From JALORV01 sp963702595 (lineage in GTDB: Bacteria > Pseudomonadota > Gammaproteobacteria > Burkholderiales > Burkholderiaceae_F): a stretch of DNA of 64,000 bases. Positions within the stretch are counted from its first letter, which is position 1. Each line of letters opens with the position of its first letter. Below, in pieces: positions 17,321 to 27,241 of the stretch. The notes beneath the pieces are model-generated. The model made no database searches, was not told the origin of the DNA, and saw only the letters and a list, made by a program, of their open reading frames with translations. The DNA lies in contig CAVPDC010000013.1 in NCBI GenBank assembly GCA_963702595.1, forward strand, positions 248,001 to 312,000. The letters run 5' to 3'. The translations under genes were made by a program, and so were the position numbers.

Positions 17321-18082
17321 GCGAACGCCTGGCAGGGAAGGTCGCGATCGTCACCGGCGCTGCCTCCGGATTCGGCCGGGGAATCGCCGAACGATTCGCG
17401 CGCGAAGGCTGCGCCGTGATCGTCAACGACCTCGCCCGGGAAACCGGCGAGACCGTGGCGGCGGGACTCCGTACCTCCGGAGGCCGCGCGCAGTTCGCTT
17501 TTGGTGACGTGACCCAGAGCGCCGACGTGAAGGGGCTGCTCGATGCGGCGCTCTCTCACTTCGGACGGCTCGACATCGTCGTCAACAACGCGGGCACCAC
17601 GCACCGCAACCAGCCGCTGCTGGACGTCGCCGAAGCCGAGTTCGATCGCATCTACGCCGTCAACGTGAAGTCGATCTATCTGACCGCGATCCACATGGTG
17701 CCGCACTTCCGGTCGCACGGCGGCGGCTGCATTCATCAACGTGGCCTCCACGGCAGGCGTCCGCCCACGGCCGGGCCTGACCTGGTACAACGGCACCAAG
17801 GGTGCGGTCATCATCACCAGTAAGGGCATGGCGGCTGAACTCGGGCCCGACAACATTCGCGTCAACTGCGTCAACCCGGTCATCGGGGAGACCGGGTTGC
17901 TCGAGCAGTTCATGGGCATGCCGGACACGCCGGAGAACCGCAAGAAATTCCTGGCGACGATCCCGCTCGGGCGCTTCAGCAGGCCCGAAGACGTCGCCAA
18001 CGCGTGCTTGTTCTACGCGAGTGACGAAGCGGCGTTCATCACGGGAACCTGCCTCGAGGTCGACGGCGGCCGCTGCGTCTAA
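17317..18082 (+). pseudogene. Short-chain dehydrogenase/reductase, one-base frameshift near 17731
   Basis: A complete SDR of about 254 residues split between two frames. The first part has the cofactor motif GAASGFGRGIAE and the NNAG motif. At 17721-17740 the frame breaks: removing one t from cattcatcaac restores the expected GGCIINVASTAG (catalytic Ser) and leads into the second frame with the catalytic YNGTK (Tyr/Lys), the NPVIGETGLL loop and the terminal GTCLEVDGGRCV. Nothing else is damaged, so the gene is probably intact in the organism and the shift a base-call insertion. It starts inside the acetyltransferase stop and overlaps the antiporter's end by 4 bp. Confidence 0.85.
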
Positions 18083-19761
18083 CGCCGCGTCAGCGCAAGG
18101 CTGAACGAACGAACGACACCGGCGCTCGCCTCGCGCACCCGCAGGCGCAGCCCACCAAGCGCGATGGCGTCACCGCTCGCCGCCCGGCCCCGCAGCAGCC
18201 GCGCCGCGTAGGCGCCGAGCGTCATCTCACGCGGGAGACCCGGCGGAACCTCGACGCCGTAGTAGTCCTGCAGGTCGCCCAGCGTTGCCGAGGCCGCGAG
18301 CGTCAGCTCTCCGTCCGCCGCTGCAGGCGCGAAGAGCTCCTCGAGCGCGCCAACCTGCTCGGCCGGCGCAACGATCGCCACCAGATCGCCACTTCGAATC
18401 GCCGCGGGCTCGACGATGCGACCGCCGCGCTCGAGTTCGATCAGGCGTGAGCCCTCCGGCCAGTCGATTTCGTCGAGCGCCCGGCGCGTCGCCGGCGCAC
18501 CTTCGGCGACGATGAACTGCACGACTTCCCGCGACCGGGCGCCGCCGTCGAGCGGCGCCGTGGCAATCGCCGCGCGCGGCCGCCCTGCCCGAACCTGCGC
18601 CAGTCGAGCCGCGACCGGCAATGAGCCGCCCTGCAACAGCAACGAGAGAAGGACGATGAAAAATGTGATGTGAAACAGCACCTGTGCGTGCGGCACGGCG
18701 GCTACCAGCGGAAAGAGTCCGAGCACGATCGGCACCGCGCCACGCAGGCCGAGCCAGCCGATGAAGGCGACCTCCCGCGCCGGGTACCGGAACGGCAGCA
18801 GGCAGGCCGCCACGGCGAGCGGTCGCGCGATGAACATCAGGACAGCCGCTGCCAGCAGCGCCGGACCCGCAACATCGAGCAGGCCGCGCACATCCGTGAT
18901 GATGCCCAGGACCAGGAACATGCCGGCCTGCGCCAACCAGGCAAAGCCATCGCTGACACGCAGCACATCTTCGCCGACGTGAACTCGGCGGTTCGCAATC
19001 AGCATTCCGGCCAGGTAGATCGCCAGGAACCCACTGCCACCCAGCAGGTTGGTCAGCGCGAAGGTGGCCAGGCCGCCGGACTGGATCAGCAGCGCGTACA
19101 AACCCTCTTCGACGCGCACGCGCGAGACCGCCAGCGACAGCAGGTACCCGAGGACGACCCCACCGATCAAGCCGACGCCGAGTTGCTGCAGGAACATCGG
19201 CAGCAGCGCCGTGAAAGACTGCCCCGGCATGCGTATGACCTCGATCACGCCCAGGGTCAGGAACACCGCCATGGGGTCGTTGATGCCGGACTCCACCTCG
19301 AGTGTGGACTCGACGCGCTCGTTGAGGCGCAGTCCGCGGCTACCGAGGAGCGCGAAGGTCGCCGCCGCGTCGGTCGAGCCGACAATCGCACCCAGCAGCA
19401 GTCCGTAGCGCCAATCGAGATCGAGCAGCCAGGCGCCCGCGATCCCGACGAGCATGGCCGTCAGGACCACGCCGACAGTCGCCAGCGTCAGCGACGGTGC
19501 GGCAACCATGCGAAACGTCGCCAGCCGCGTGCGCAGGCCGCCATCGAGCAGGATGACTGCCAGTGCCAGGTTTCCGACCAGCACGGCGGTCTCTACGTCG
19601 ATCCGAACCGACTGCAGCTGCGGCAGTTCGGTCGCGAAGAGGCCGACAGCGAGGAACACGAGCAGCGACGGCACGCCGACCTTTTGCGACGCTGCCGACA
19701 GCGCGATCGCGACGAAGCAGAGCAGTCCGGCGATCAGGAAGGTCTGGTTCATCGCATCCAT
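18079..19761 (-). CDS. CPA1-type K+/H+ or Na+/H+ antiporter (NhaP2/CvrA family)
   Basis: 560 residues. Roughly twelve membrane helices (residues ~5-385) contain the CPA1 motifs VILLDGGLRT, GSTDAAATFALLGSRG and ESGINDPMAVFLTLG, with the transport Asp residues in GSTDA and NDP. A cytoplasmic part follows with an RCK_C/TrkA_C-like domain (RLIELERGGRIVEPAAIRSGDLVAIVAP) and a short C-terminal domain typical of NhaP2/CvrA. Such antiporters export K+ or Na+ and adjust cell volume at low osmolarity. The start at 19761 (MDAMNQTF) is chosen by similarity; 19752 is possible. It is convergent with the SDR. Confidence 0.88.
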   Translation of the reverse strand: MDAMNQTFLIAGLLCFVAIALSAASQKVGVPSLLVFLAVGLFATELPQLQSVRIDVETAVLVGNLALAVILLDGGLRTRLATFRMVAAPSLTLATVGVVLTAMLVGIAGAWLLDLDWRYGLLLGAIVGSTDAAATFALLGSRGLRLNERVESTLEVESGINDPMAVFLTLGVIEVIRMPGQSFTALLPMFLQQLGVGLIGGVVLGYLLSLAVSRVRVEEGLYALLIQSGGLATFALTNLLGGSGFLAIYLAGMLIANRRVHVGEDVLRVSDGFAWLAQAGMFLVLGIITDVRGLLDVAGPALLAAAVLMFIARPLAVAACLLPFRYPAREVAFIGWLGLRGAVPIVLGLFPLVAAVPHAQVLFHITFFIVLLSLLLQGGSLPVAARLAQVRAGRPRAAIATAPLDGGARSREVVQFIVAEGAPATRRALDEIDWPEGSRLIELERGGRIVEPAAIRSGDLVAIVAPAEQVGALEELFAPAAADGELTLAASATLGDLQDYYGVEVPPGLPREMTLGAYAARLLRGRAASGDAIALGGLRLRVREASAGVVRSFSLALTRR

Positions 19762-19837
19762 GCCGCGATTTGACCACGACCCGGGCGGCAGCCATAGGTG
19801 CGGGCGATCCGCCTGGCACATCTCCCTTCGTCCCGCC

Positions 19838-20138
19838 TCAGCGATAGACGAGGTCGCGCAGCCCGAGCGTCATTACCGCGACGTAGAGTCACGACCGCAA
19901 GGCATCCGAGGACAACGGCGACGAAGGGCAGCAGTCGGGGAACGATCTCGTCCATCGAAACCCGCGCCACCGAGCACGCGGCAAAGAGGTTTACGCCAAA
20001 TGGCGGCGTGATCATTCCGAGCGCCAGGTTGACCACCATGACGAGGCCGAAGTGCACCGGATCGATACCGAAGTGCATCGCGACCGGCGCGAGGATCAAC
20101 GCAAACACGATGATCGATGCCGACGTTTCGATGAATGG
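19838..20138 (-). pseudogene. Remnant of a TRAP transporter large permease (dctM) C-terminus
   Basis: About 100 codons matching only the last two or three helices of a DctM protein: PFIETSASIIVFALILAP, the diagnostic GMITPPFGVNLFAACSVA block, and a final helix. One extra base near 19890 shifts the frame; after it the natural end TLGLRDLVYR and a TGA at 19838-19840 are readable. Everything upstream of PFIET (about three quarters of a DctM) and any dctQ/dctP partner is missing, so unlike the other frameshifted genes here this one is a true fragment. The adjacent 20139-20248 has no recognisable coding. Confidence 0.75.
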
Positions 20139-20248
20139 GCCGCACCTCCGGCCCGGCGGTGGCGCCGTCTCAGGGCGAGCTCGTAGCGTGTGAAGGTGGC
20201 TGCGAACGGTGCCGAACTGCGGCATGAACCCGTCGCACAGCGGCAAGC

Positions 20249-21507
20249 TCAGAACGAGCTGTCGCGCAGGATAGGGCGTACGCCTTCGACGGGTCCCGGC
20301 GTCGGCTGCGCAAAGCCCAGCGCCGCTTCGCGAAAGTGCTGTGCGGCCTCGGCTTCGTCACCCACAGCCTCGGCGAGGCGCGCCAATGCGACCAGCGTCA
20401 CCGGTGACTTCTCGATCTGCAGGCTCTCGGCAAGGTAGCTGCGCGACTTGCCCCAGAGCTGCTCACGCAGGCAGAGCGCGCCAGCTGTTCGCAGCAGCAC
20501 GGCCCGCAGTCGATCCTCCTGCCCGCCGACGGCAAGCCACTGCTCCACCCGTTCGAGCTGGTCACGCGCGGGAAACGACTGCGCCCGCGCATACTCGTTC
20601 AAAAGTGGCTCGCATGACTCGTCCCATTGCTCGCGCGGCATGGCGAGGGCCTGCTCGATGGCATCCGCCGCGCGGCCGCCGCGTCCGGCGAGGTTGAAGA
20701 GACGCGCCGCTTCGAAAGCAATTTCCGGCAGCGCGCGATCCGTCGCCGGAATCGCATCCCAGGCCGCCTCGAGAGCAGCGGGCTCGTAACGCTGCGCCAA
20801 CAACTGTTCACGGTAGACGGCCACCTTGAGCTTTGCGAGCGAGCACCGGATGCAGGGCACTGCGCTTTTCAAGCGAGCGCAAGGCCTTCAGCGCTTCTAC
20901 CCAACGACCCGACTGCAAATTGGCGTTGAGCGCAATCCGCAATGCGTGCAGAGTGGCGTGCACCGGAGCCCCGCAGCTGGTCGATCGCGCCGAGCGCGGC
21001 GTCGTTTTCACGCTGCTCGGTCCACATCTCGGCGCTGGCCACCAGCCGCGCGGTATCCACGTGGCGGTCGTCCTCGGCACGATGCAGCCAGTCGTTGCGG
21101 CGCTCGTACTCCTGCATGCGATGCGCCGCCCGCGCACCGATCAGCGCCGCGACGCCCGCCGTGGAGGTCGAAGACTGTGCCGCACGCGCGGCCTTCTCGG
21201 CACGCGCGAAGCGCCCTTCGAGCAAGCTGCGTACTGCCTCGACCAGTGCCTGCTGCCCGCCGACTTCCTCACGCCGCGCACGGTACAGGCGCACGCGCTC
21301 GGGAAAGTCCACTACCTTTTGCAGCGCCCGCGCGCCCCAGTAGGTGACGGCGAGCAGCCCGAGCAGTACCAGCAGCAGTACGTTCAGGGAGACATCCAGC
21401 CGATAAGGCGGGACGAAAAAGGCGACGTTGCCCGCGTTGATCTGCAATAGCAGCGCAACGGCCGCCGCCAGCAGCGCAAGCGCGAGCGCCCAGGTCAGCC
21501 AGCGCAT
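20249..21507 (-). pseudogene. hemY: HemY (heme-biosynthesis-associated TPR protein), two one-base frameshifts
   Basis: Inner-membrane protein encoded with the porphyrin genes in beta- and gammaproteobacteria; its exact role is unresolved. The N-terminal part (21507 to ~20960) has two membrane helices (ALALALLAAAVALLLQI; VLLLVLLGLLAVTYWGA) and the PF07219 block. The middle (HALRIALNANLQSGRW) lies in the next frame, and the C-terminal TPR-like part (LKVAVYREQLLAQRYEP ... LARLAEAVGDEAEAAQHFREAAL) in the third. The shifts fall near 20955 and at 20833-20836, where an extra a in cgcaaagctcaag explains the second. Both are +1. The gene overlaps hemX by one base (TGATG). Confidence 0.85.
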
Positions 21508-22608
21508 CAGCGACCCGGCGTCGTGCGCGCCGCGCGCACGGCGGCGATGCTGTCGTTGATCTGCGGCACGTCCACCGAGAGCGGCGTCGCCGACAGCTGC
21601 TTGATGAGCCCGGCCGCAGCTGCGGCCGCCGGCTGGCGCACATCGACGTAGCGCGCCAGCAGTGCCTGGGCCTCGAGCAGATCGGCGCGAAACAGCCGGT
21701 CATTCCGGGACAGTACCGCCTGGCGGGCGTTAAGAAGGCGCAGCCTGATCTGCAGTCGCACGAGCTGTTGCTGCTGCGGGGCGAGCAACAGGGCATCGGG
21801 CGTTTCCACCTGCCGCAGGCGCACCAGGTCGCGGTAGTCGCCGAGTTCCATGCGTATGCGTTCGATCCAGCGCTCCCACCAAGGCATGCCAGTGGAAGGC
21901 AGCGCTGCGTCGCCGGCCAGGTGGCACAGCGCTCGGCGCCTGGGGCTTCGGATCTGACAGCAGTGGCCAGGATTCCGTACCGGCAGCCAGCTGGTCCAGC
22001 TTGAGTGCAATGCCCGTGACGTCCACGGTCGGTGCCGCCTTGAGCCTCTCGATATCGCGCGCCATGACCCGACGCAGCGGGACAAAGCGGGCACTCTCGA
22101 CCCTCGCCAGCCGCGCGTCGGCGGTCTGCAGTGCCGCCAAGGCGGTCCCGACGTTGCCGCTAATCGCGAGTTCCTGCCCCGCCATCGCCACGAGACGCTC
22201 GACTTCGACGAGGACCGCTTCATCGCGTCCGCGCGAAAGATCCGCATACAGCTGTTCGAGCGACTCGCGCTGCGACTGCTCCTCCGCCAGGCGCGCCTCG
22301 AGCAGCGCCGCCCGCTCGCGAGCGGCACGCGCTTCCGCATCTGCCCGCGCCGCGGTTTCGCCGTTTCTCACTGTCGCCTGTTCGAGATCCGTCAGGCGTC
22401 GTGACGCTTCCTTGCGAACCTGCGCCAGTTGCATGTGCGCATAGACCGCCGCCGCCAGCGCCAGCATTGCGATGATCCCGAATAGCCATCCGCGCCACGA
22501 ACTGCGCGGCCGCGGCGCGTCTGCGACCCGGGCAGCCGGCATCGCGCCGGTGGCTGCGGCGTTCGGATCGACCATGGGATCGGCTGAGGGCAGAGCGTCG
22601 TTCGTCAA
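21507..22608 (-). pseudogene. hemX: HemX (uroporphyrinogen-III C-methyltransferase-like membrane protein), one frameshift
   Basis: PF04375 protein of the hemCDXY operon. The N-terminal part has a Pro/Ala-rich cytoplasmic head, one membrane helix (LFGIIAMLALAAAVYAHM) and a long coiled coil (EASRRLTDLEQATVRN ... LEARLAEEQSQRESLEQLY). A one-base insertion between about 21915 and 21945 separates it from the conserved C-terminal half (WWERWIERIRMELGDY, LLNARQAVLSRNDRLFRADL, SVDVPQINDSIAAVRAAR). The start is uncertain: a TTG at 22608 or an ATG at 22575, neither with a strong ribosome site. It lies 60 bp downstream of hemD. Confidence 0.83.
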
Positions 22609-22668
22609 GGCAGCGCCCGAAGTAGCGCGGCTATGTGCCGCGCGGTTTGCGGCGCTCTCCGCGGCGCG

Positions 22669-23460
22669 TCAGAGCGGCTCGAAGCGGGAACGCCGAAACG
22701 ATTCTAGCCGGGCGACTACGGCTTCGTCGTCGGCCGCGGTCATTTCGACCCGCTTGTAGCCAGCATCCAACAAACGCTCGCGAATGCGTTCGTGGGTCGC
22801 AACCGCCCAGCCATCGCGCAGCCACGGCGCTGCGCCGTCCGGCGCGGACAACTGGCGATCGAGGGCATCGACCGCCTCGCTGCTGCTGAAGACCACAATC
22901 GGCGACCGCTGTTCGTCCATTGCCCGCTGCAGCAAGTTCCGGGTCGTCGAGTCGAGGCCGTGTTCGGCGCGCGTGTACACCGGCAGGACTTCGACCTCGG
23001 CACCGGCATCGCTGAATCGCTCGGCCAACCATTCCCGTCCGTGCTGCGCACGCAGGATCAGCACGCGCCGCGCAACCCGACCGGAAACGGTCCACGCAGC
23101 CCAGAAGGCTTCGGAGCCGGAGGCGTCGCCGGCCGGCGCGATGACGGGAGTTTCGGCCGCCAACGCAAGCTCGGCACGGACCGTGGCCGCGGTCGCGTCA
23201 CCCACCGCGCCGATCGCTACTCCCGCCGGCCAGGGCGGTTCGATCAGCGCCAACGATGCGCGAACCGCGTTGGGGCTGACGAACACCACCAGATCGAACC
23301 GCTGTAACGCCCGCAGCACCGTGCTGGCATTCTGCGGGTCCGGCGCCGCACCGATGTCGAACGCCGGGCACCAGACGGCATCCCAGCCGCTCGCGATCAG
23401 CCGTTGGTGCAGTCGTTCACCCGCCGCCGCTGGACGGGTGACGATGACGACGGGGTTCAT
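22669..23460 (-). CDS. hemD: Uroporphyrinogen-III synthase
   Basis: 263-residue cytoplasmic enzyme that cyclises hydroxymethylbilane to uroporphyrinogen III with inversion of ring D. The family is poorly conserved. Visible landmarks are the N-terminal VVIVTRPAAAGERLHQRL, FVSPNAVRASLAL, AIGAVGDATAATVRAEL, a mid-protein LILRAQHGREWLAERF, and IVVFSSSEAVDAL in the second domain. The position 6 bp after hemC confirms the call. The C-terminal RSRFEPL is unremarkable. Confidence 0.92.
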   Translation of the reverse strand: MNPVVIVTRPAAAGERLHQRLIASGWDAVWCPAFDIGAAPDPQNASTVLRALQRFDLVVFVSPNAVRASLALIEPPWPAGVAIGAVGDATAATVRAELALAAETPVIAPAGDASGSEAFWAAWTVSGRVARRVLILRAQHGREWLAERFSDAGAEVEVLPVYTRAEHGLDSTTRNLLQRAMDEQRSPIVVFSSSEAVDALDRQLSAPDGAAPWLRDGWAVATHERIRERLLDAGYKRVEMTAADDEAVVARLESFRRSRFEPL

Positions 23461-23466
23461 CGGCGA

Positions 23467-24390
23467 TCAGGCCATGCCCAGGAGACGCAGGGCGCCCTGC
23501 TCCTTCAGCCGGGCCACGGCAGTCGCTGCCAGCGCTTCGGCGGCATGGAGCTCGCCGATCGCCTCGGTTTCGACAAACTCCCCCGAGGCGGCGTTGCCGA
23601 CCAATGCCCGCAGCCGCAGCTTCCCGCCTTCGACTTCTGCGTACGCGGCCAAGGGCACCTGGCAGCTGCCTCCCAGTCCGCGCGAAACGCCGCGCTCGGC
23701 AGCGGTCGCCGCCCGGGTCTGCGGATCGTCGAGCGGTACCAGCAGTTCGGCTGTCGCGGCATCGTTACTCAGGATCTCGATGCCCAGCGCACCCTGCCCG
23801 GGTGCCGGCAACGACACGGTCGTCGGAATAATCTGCCGGATGCGGTCGGCGAGCCCCAGGCGCTTGAGCCCGGCCGCCGCCATCACCAGCGCATCGAAGT
23901 CGCCCCGATCCAGCTTGGCCAGTCGCGTGTTGACGTTGCCTCGAATGGCCTCGATGGCGAGTGCCGGAAAGCGTGACCGCAACATTAGTTCGCGCCTCAG
24001 GCTGGAGGTGCCCACGCGCGCACCGGGCGGGAGCGCCTCGAGCGATACGTAGCGGCTGGAGACCAGACAGTCACGCGGGTCCTCGCGCTTCATGACGGCC
24101 GCCAGCGTGAACTCCGGCGCGAGTTCCATCGGCACGTCTTTCAGCGAGTGGACCGCCAGATGGGCGCGACGCTCGAGCAGCGCCACTTCAAGTTCCTTGA
24201 CGAAGAGTCCCTTGCCGCCGACCTTCGAGAGCGTGCGGTCGAGGATCTGGTCCCCGCGCGTCGTCATGCCCAGCAGTTCGACCGATGCCGCAGGCATTCG
24301 CCCGGCCAGCAGCGCCTGAACGTGCCGCGCCTGCCAGAGCGCCAGCGGGCTTTCGCGCGTCGCGATGATGACGCGCGCCGGCGTGTTCAT
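23467..24390 (-). CDS. hemC: Porphobilinogen deaminase (hydroxymethylbilane synthase)
   Basis: 307-residue enzyme that assembles four porphobilinogen units on a dipyrromethane cofactor. Conserved blocks: IATRESPLALWQARHV, TTRGDQILDRTLSKVGGKG, AVHSLKDVP, GTSSLRRELMLRSRFP, RGNVNTRLAKLD, and GGSCQVPLAAYA with the cofactor-bearing Cys. A ribosome site (aggagtcgccg) precedes the ATG. First gene of hemC-hemD-hemX-hemY; its promoter must lie in the 102-bp spacer shared with divergent ppc. Confidence 0.96.
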   Translation of the reverse strand: MNTPARVIIATRESPLALWQARHVQALLAGRMPAASVELLGMTTRGDQILDRTLSKVGGKGLFVKELEVALLERRAHLAVHSLKDVPMELAPEFTLAAVMKREDPRDCLVSSRYVSLEALPPGARVGTSSLRRELMLRSRFPALAIEAIRGNVNTRLAKLDRGDFDALVMAAAGLKRLGLADRIRQIIPTTVSLPAPGQGALGIEILSNDAATAELLVPLDDPQTRAATAAERGVSRGLGGSCQVPLAAYAEVEGGKLRLRALVGNAASGEFVETEAIGELHAAEALAATAVARLKEQGALRLLGMA

Positions 24391-24492
24391 CGGCGACTCC
24401 TGTGCAAGGCGGATCTCACGAAAAAAGTCGCGGCGAGTCTAGCATCGCGGTGCAGCACTTCATGCATGATGCATGCGGGAGGACACTCGCTG

Positions 24493-27234
24493 ATGACAAC
24501 CGGCATCGATCAGGCCTTGCGCGATGACATCCGCCTGCTCGGGCATCTGCTGGGCGAGGTATTGCGTTCGCACGACGGCGAGCGCCTGTACGGCGCGGTC
24601 GAGGAAATCCGGCAAACCGCACTGCGCTTCCGGCGTGACGAGGACCCAGGCGCCGCACGCCGGCTCGATGCCCTGCTGCGCAGGCTCTCGCGCGACGAGA
24701 CGATCGGCGTCGTGCGGGCCTTCAGCTTCTTCTCGCACCTCGCCAACATTGCGGAAGACCGGCAACTCGTGCGCAACCTCCAGCACGAGAGCGCCGCCAC
24801 GCGCGCCGGGACACTGGCGCACGCCATCGACACATTGCAAGCGAATGGCGTCGGCACCCGGCGCCTGCTTTCACTGCTGAGCGATGCCTGCCTGATGCCG
24901 GTCCTGACGGCACATCCGACCGAAGTCCGGCGCAAGAGCATCCTCGACGCCGAGCGGGCCATCGCGGCCCTGATCGAGGCGCGCGAATCGACCCCGGAGA
25001 ACCTGCGCGCCGGCATCGACGACCAGTTGCTCGCGAGCATCGAGACGCTCTGGCAGACGCGAATGCTGCGGCCCGCCAAGCTGACCGTGTACGACGAGAT
25101 CGACAACGCGCTCGCCTACTGGCGCAGCACCTTCCTGCGCGAAATCCCTGCGCTTTACGCCAACCTGGAGAAGCGGGCACGCCTGCCGCAGCGGCTGCCG
25201 CCCTTCCTCGCGCTCGGCAGCTGGATCGGCGGCGATCGCGACGGCCACCCGCATGTCACCGCGGACACGATGCGCGCAGCCCTCAAGTCGCACGCCACGG
25301 CGGTGTTCGATCACTACACCGCGGCCGTGCACGCGCTGGGCGCGGAGCTCTCGATGTCGCGGCTGCTGACACCCGTCAGTCGCGAACTGGATGCGCTGGC
25401 GCGCGCCAGCCCGGATCCATCGCGCCAGCGCGCCGATGAACCGTACCGCCTCGCACTGACCGGCGTCTACGCACGCCTGCTTGCGACGGCCGCACGACTC
25501 GAACTGACGCTGCACGCGCGGCGCGCCGTCGCCCCGGCGGCGCCATACGCCAGTGCAGACGAATTCCATCGCGACCTCGAAACGGTGGGCGCTTCGCTTG
25601 CAGCAAACGGCAGCCAGCGCATCGCCCGGCTACGGGTCGATCCGCTGCTGCGCACGGTCGAAGTCTTCGGCTTCCACGGAGCTACGCTGGACCTGCGGCA
25701 GAGCTCCGACGTGCTCGAGAGCGTCGTCGCCGAATTGCTCGCCGCCGCCGAAGTCACGCCCGACTACCGGCGGCTTGGAGAGGCGGAGCGCGTCAAGCTG
25801 CTGTCGCGTGAGCTGGCCCATGCGCGCCCGTTGGTGTCCGGGCATCTCGACTACAGCGCCCAGGCCCGCTCGGAGCTCGCGGTGTTCGATGCCGCTCGTG
25901 AACTCCGCGCGGCCTTCGGAGTGCGCGCGATCGAGCGTCACATCGTGTCGCACACGGAGACACTGTCCGACCTGCTCGAAGTGGCATTGCTGCAGAAGGA
26001 AAGCGGACTGCTGGGAGGCATCGAGCAGCGCCACTGCCGCCTGATGGTCGTGCCGCTGTTCGAGACGATCGATGATCTAGAACGCGCTCCGGCGATCATG
26101 CGCGAACTCTGGGGGCACCCGGGACTGCGCAGTCTGCTGCTGGCGCCGGCGCAGCGCGCGCCGCTGCAGGAAGTGATGCTGGGTTACTCCGACAGCAACA
26201 AGGACGGCGGCTTCCTGATGTCGACCTGGCAGCTCTACCGGACGACGCAGCGCCTGACGCACCTGGCCGACGAGCAGCGCCTGCGACTGCGCCTGTTCCA
26301 CGGACGTGGCGGCACCGTCGGACGCGGCGGTGGCCCCAGTTACGAGGCGATCCTCGCGCAGCCGCCGGGCAGCGTGCGCGGACAGCTCCGGCTGACCGAA
26401 CAGGGCGAGATCATCCAGGCGAAATACGCCGACGCCCGCATCGGACACAGCCATCTCGAAACACTGGTCGCCGCGCTGCTCGAGGCGAGCCTGGCGGCAC
26501 CCTCCCTGCCGAGCGCGCACGAGGCCGAGTTCGAAGCGGCCATGGAAGAGATCGCACGGCACTCGCATCGCGCCTATCGTGAACTGGTCTACGAGACCGA
26601 GGGCTTTGCCGACTACTTCTTCAACGCGACGCCGATCGCCGAGATCATGGAACTCAACATCGGCAGCCGTCCCGCCGCGCGCCGCTTCACCGGCCGCATA
26701 GAAGACCTGCGCGCGATTCCCTGGGTGTTTTCCTGGGGCCAGTGCCGGATCCTTTTGCCCGGCTGGTACGGCTTCGGCAGCGGAGTCGAAGCCTGGCTCG
26801 CCGATGGTGGCGCGCGCGCACGTCGTGCGCGGATCGCGAGGCTGGCGGCCATGGCCCGGGACTGGCCATTTTTCCGCGCGCTGCTTTCAAATATGGAGAT
26901 GGTGCTTGCGAAGGCCGATCTCGCGATTGGCGGCCGGTACGCGCGCCTGGCGCCGGATCGCCGGCGCGGCGCAGCGATCCTGGCGGCGATCCGCAACGAG
27001 TGGAAGCTGACGACCCGGCATCTGCTGGCGATCACCGGCCAGAAGCAACTGCTCGATTCGAATCCACTATTGCAGCAGTCGCTGCGGCACCGGCTACCTT
27101 ATATCGACCCGCTGAACCACCTTCAGGTCGAACTGATCAAGCGCCACCGCGCCGGCACGACGGATGAGCGCATCAAGCGCGGCATCCATCTGACGATTAA
27201 CGGGATTTCGGCGGGATTGCGAAACACAGGGTGA
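24493..27234 (+). CDS. ppc: Phosphoenolpyruvate carboxylase
   Basis: 913-residue anaplerotic enzyme that converts PEP and bicarbonate to oxaloacetate. All catalytic landmarks are present: TAHPTEVRRK (catalytic His), GSWIGGDRDGHPHVT, GYSDSNKDGG, FHGRGGTVGRGGGPSY, and the invariant C-terminal RNTG. I chose the ATG at 24493, preceded by ggagg, because the protein then has normal length; the frame is open upstream over hemC without similarity. It is divergent from hemC and convergent with the algR-like gene, with repeat copy B filling the 3' gap. Confidence 0.96.
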   Translation: MTTGIDQALRDDIRLLGHLLGEVLRSHDGERLYGAVEEIRQTALRFRRDEDPGAARRLDALLRRLSRDETIGVVRAFSFFSHLANIAEDRQLVRNLQHESAATRAGTLAHAIDTLQANGVGTRRLLSLLSDACLMPVLTAHPTEVRRKSILDAERAIAALIEARESTPENLRAGIDDQLLASIETLWQTRMLRPAKLTVYDEIDNALAYWRSTFLREIPALYANLEKRARLPQRLPPFLALGSWIGGDRDGHPHVTADTMRAALKSHATAVFDHYTAAVHALGAELSMSRLLTPVSRELDALARASPDPSRQRADEPYRLALTGVYARLLATAARLELTLHARRAVAPAAPYASADEFHRDLETVGASLAANGSQRIARLRVDPLLRTVEVFGFHGATLDLRQSSDVLESVVAELLAAAEVTPDYRRLGEAERVKLLSRELAHARPLVSGHLDYSAQARSELAVFDAARELRAAFGVRAIERHIVSHTETLSDLLEVALLQKESGLLGGIEQRHCRLMVVPLFETIDDLERAPAIMRELWGHPGLRSLLLAPAQRAPLQEVMLGYSDSNKDGGFLMSTWQLYRTTQRLTHLADEQRLRLRLFHGRGGTVGRGGGPSYEAILAQPPGSVRGQLRLTEQGEIIQAKYADARIGHSHLETLVAALLEASLAAPSLPSAHEAEFEAAMEEIARHSHRAYRELVYETEGFADYFFNATPIAEIMELNIGSRPAARRFTGRIEDLRAIPWVFSWGQCRILLPGWYGFGSGVEAWLADGGARARRARIARLAAMARDWPFFRALLSNMEMVLAKADLAIGGRYARLAPDRRRGAAILAAIRNEWKLTTRHLLAITGQKQLLDSNPLLQQSLRHRLPYIDPLNHLQVELIKRHRAGTTDERIKRGIHLTINGISAGLRNTG

Positions 27235-27241
27235 GGCGCCG

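Noticed and set aside
17317..18082. Programmed ribosomal frameshift in the SDR gene
   Set aside because: No slippery heptamer or downstream pseudoknot is evident, SDRs are not known for this, and the same one-base excess occurs in seven other places.
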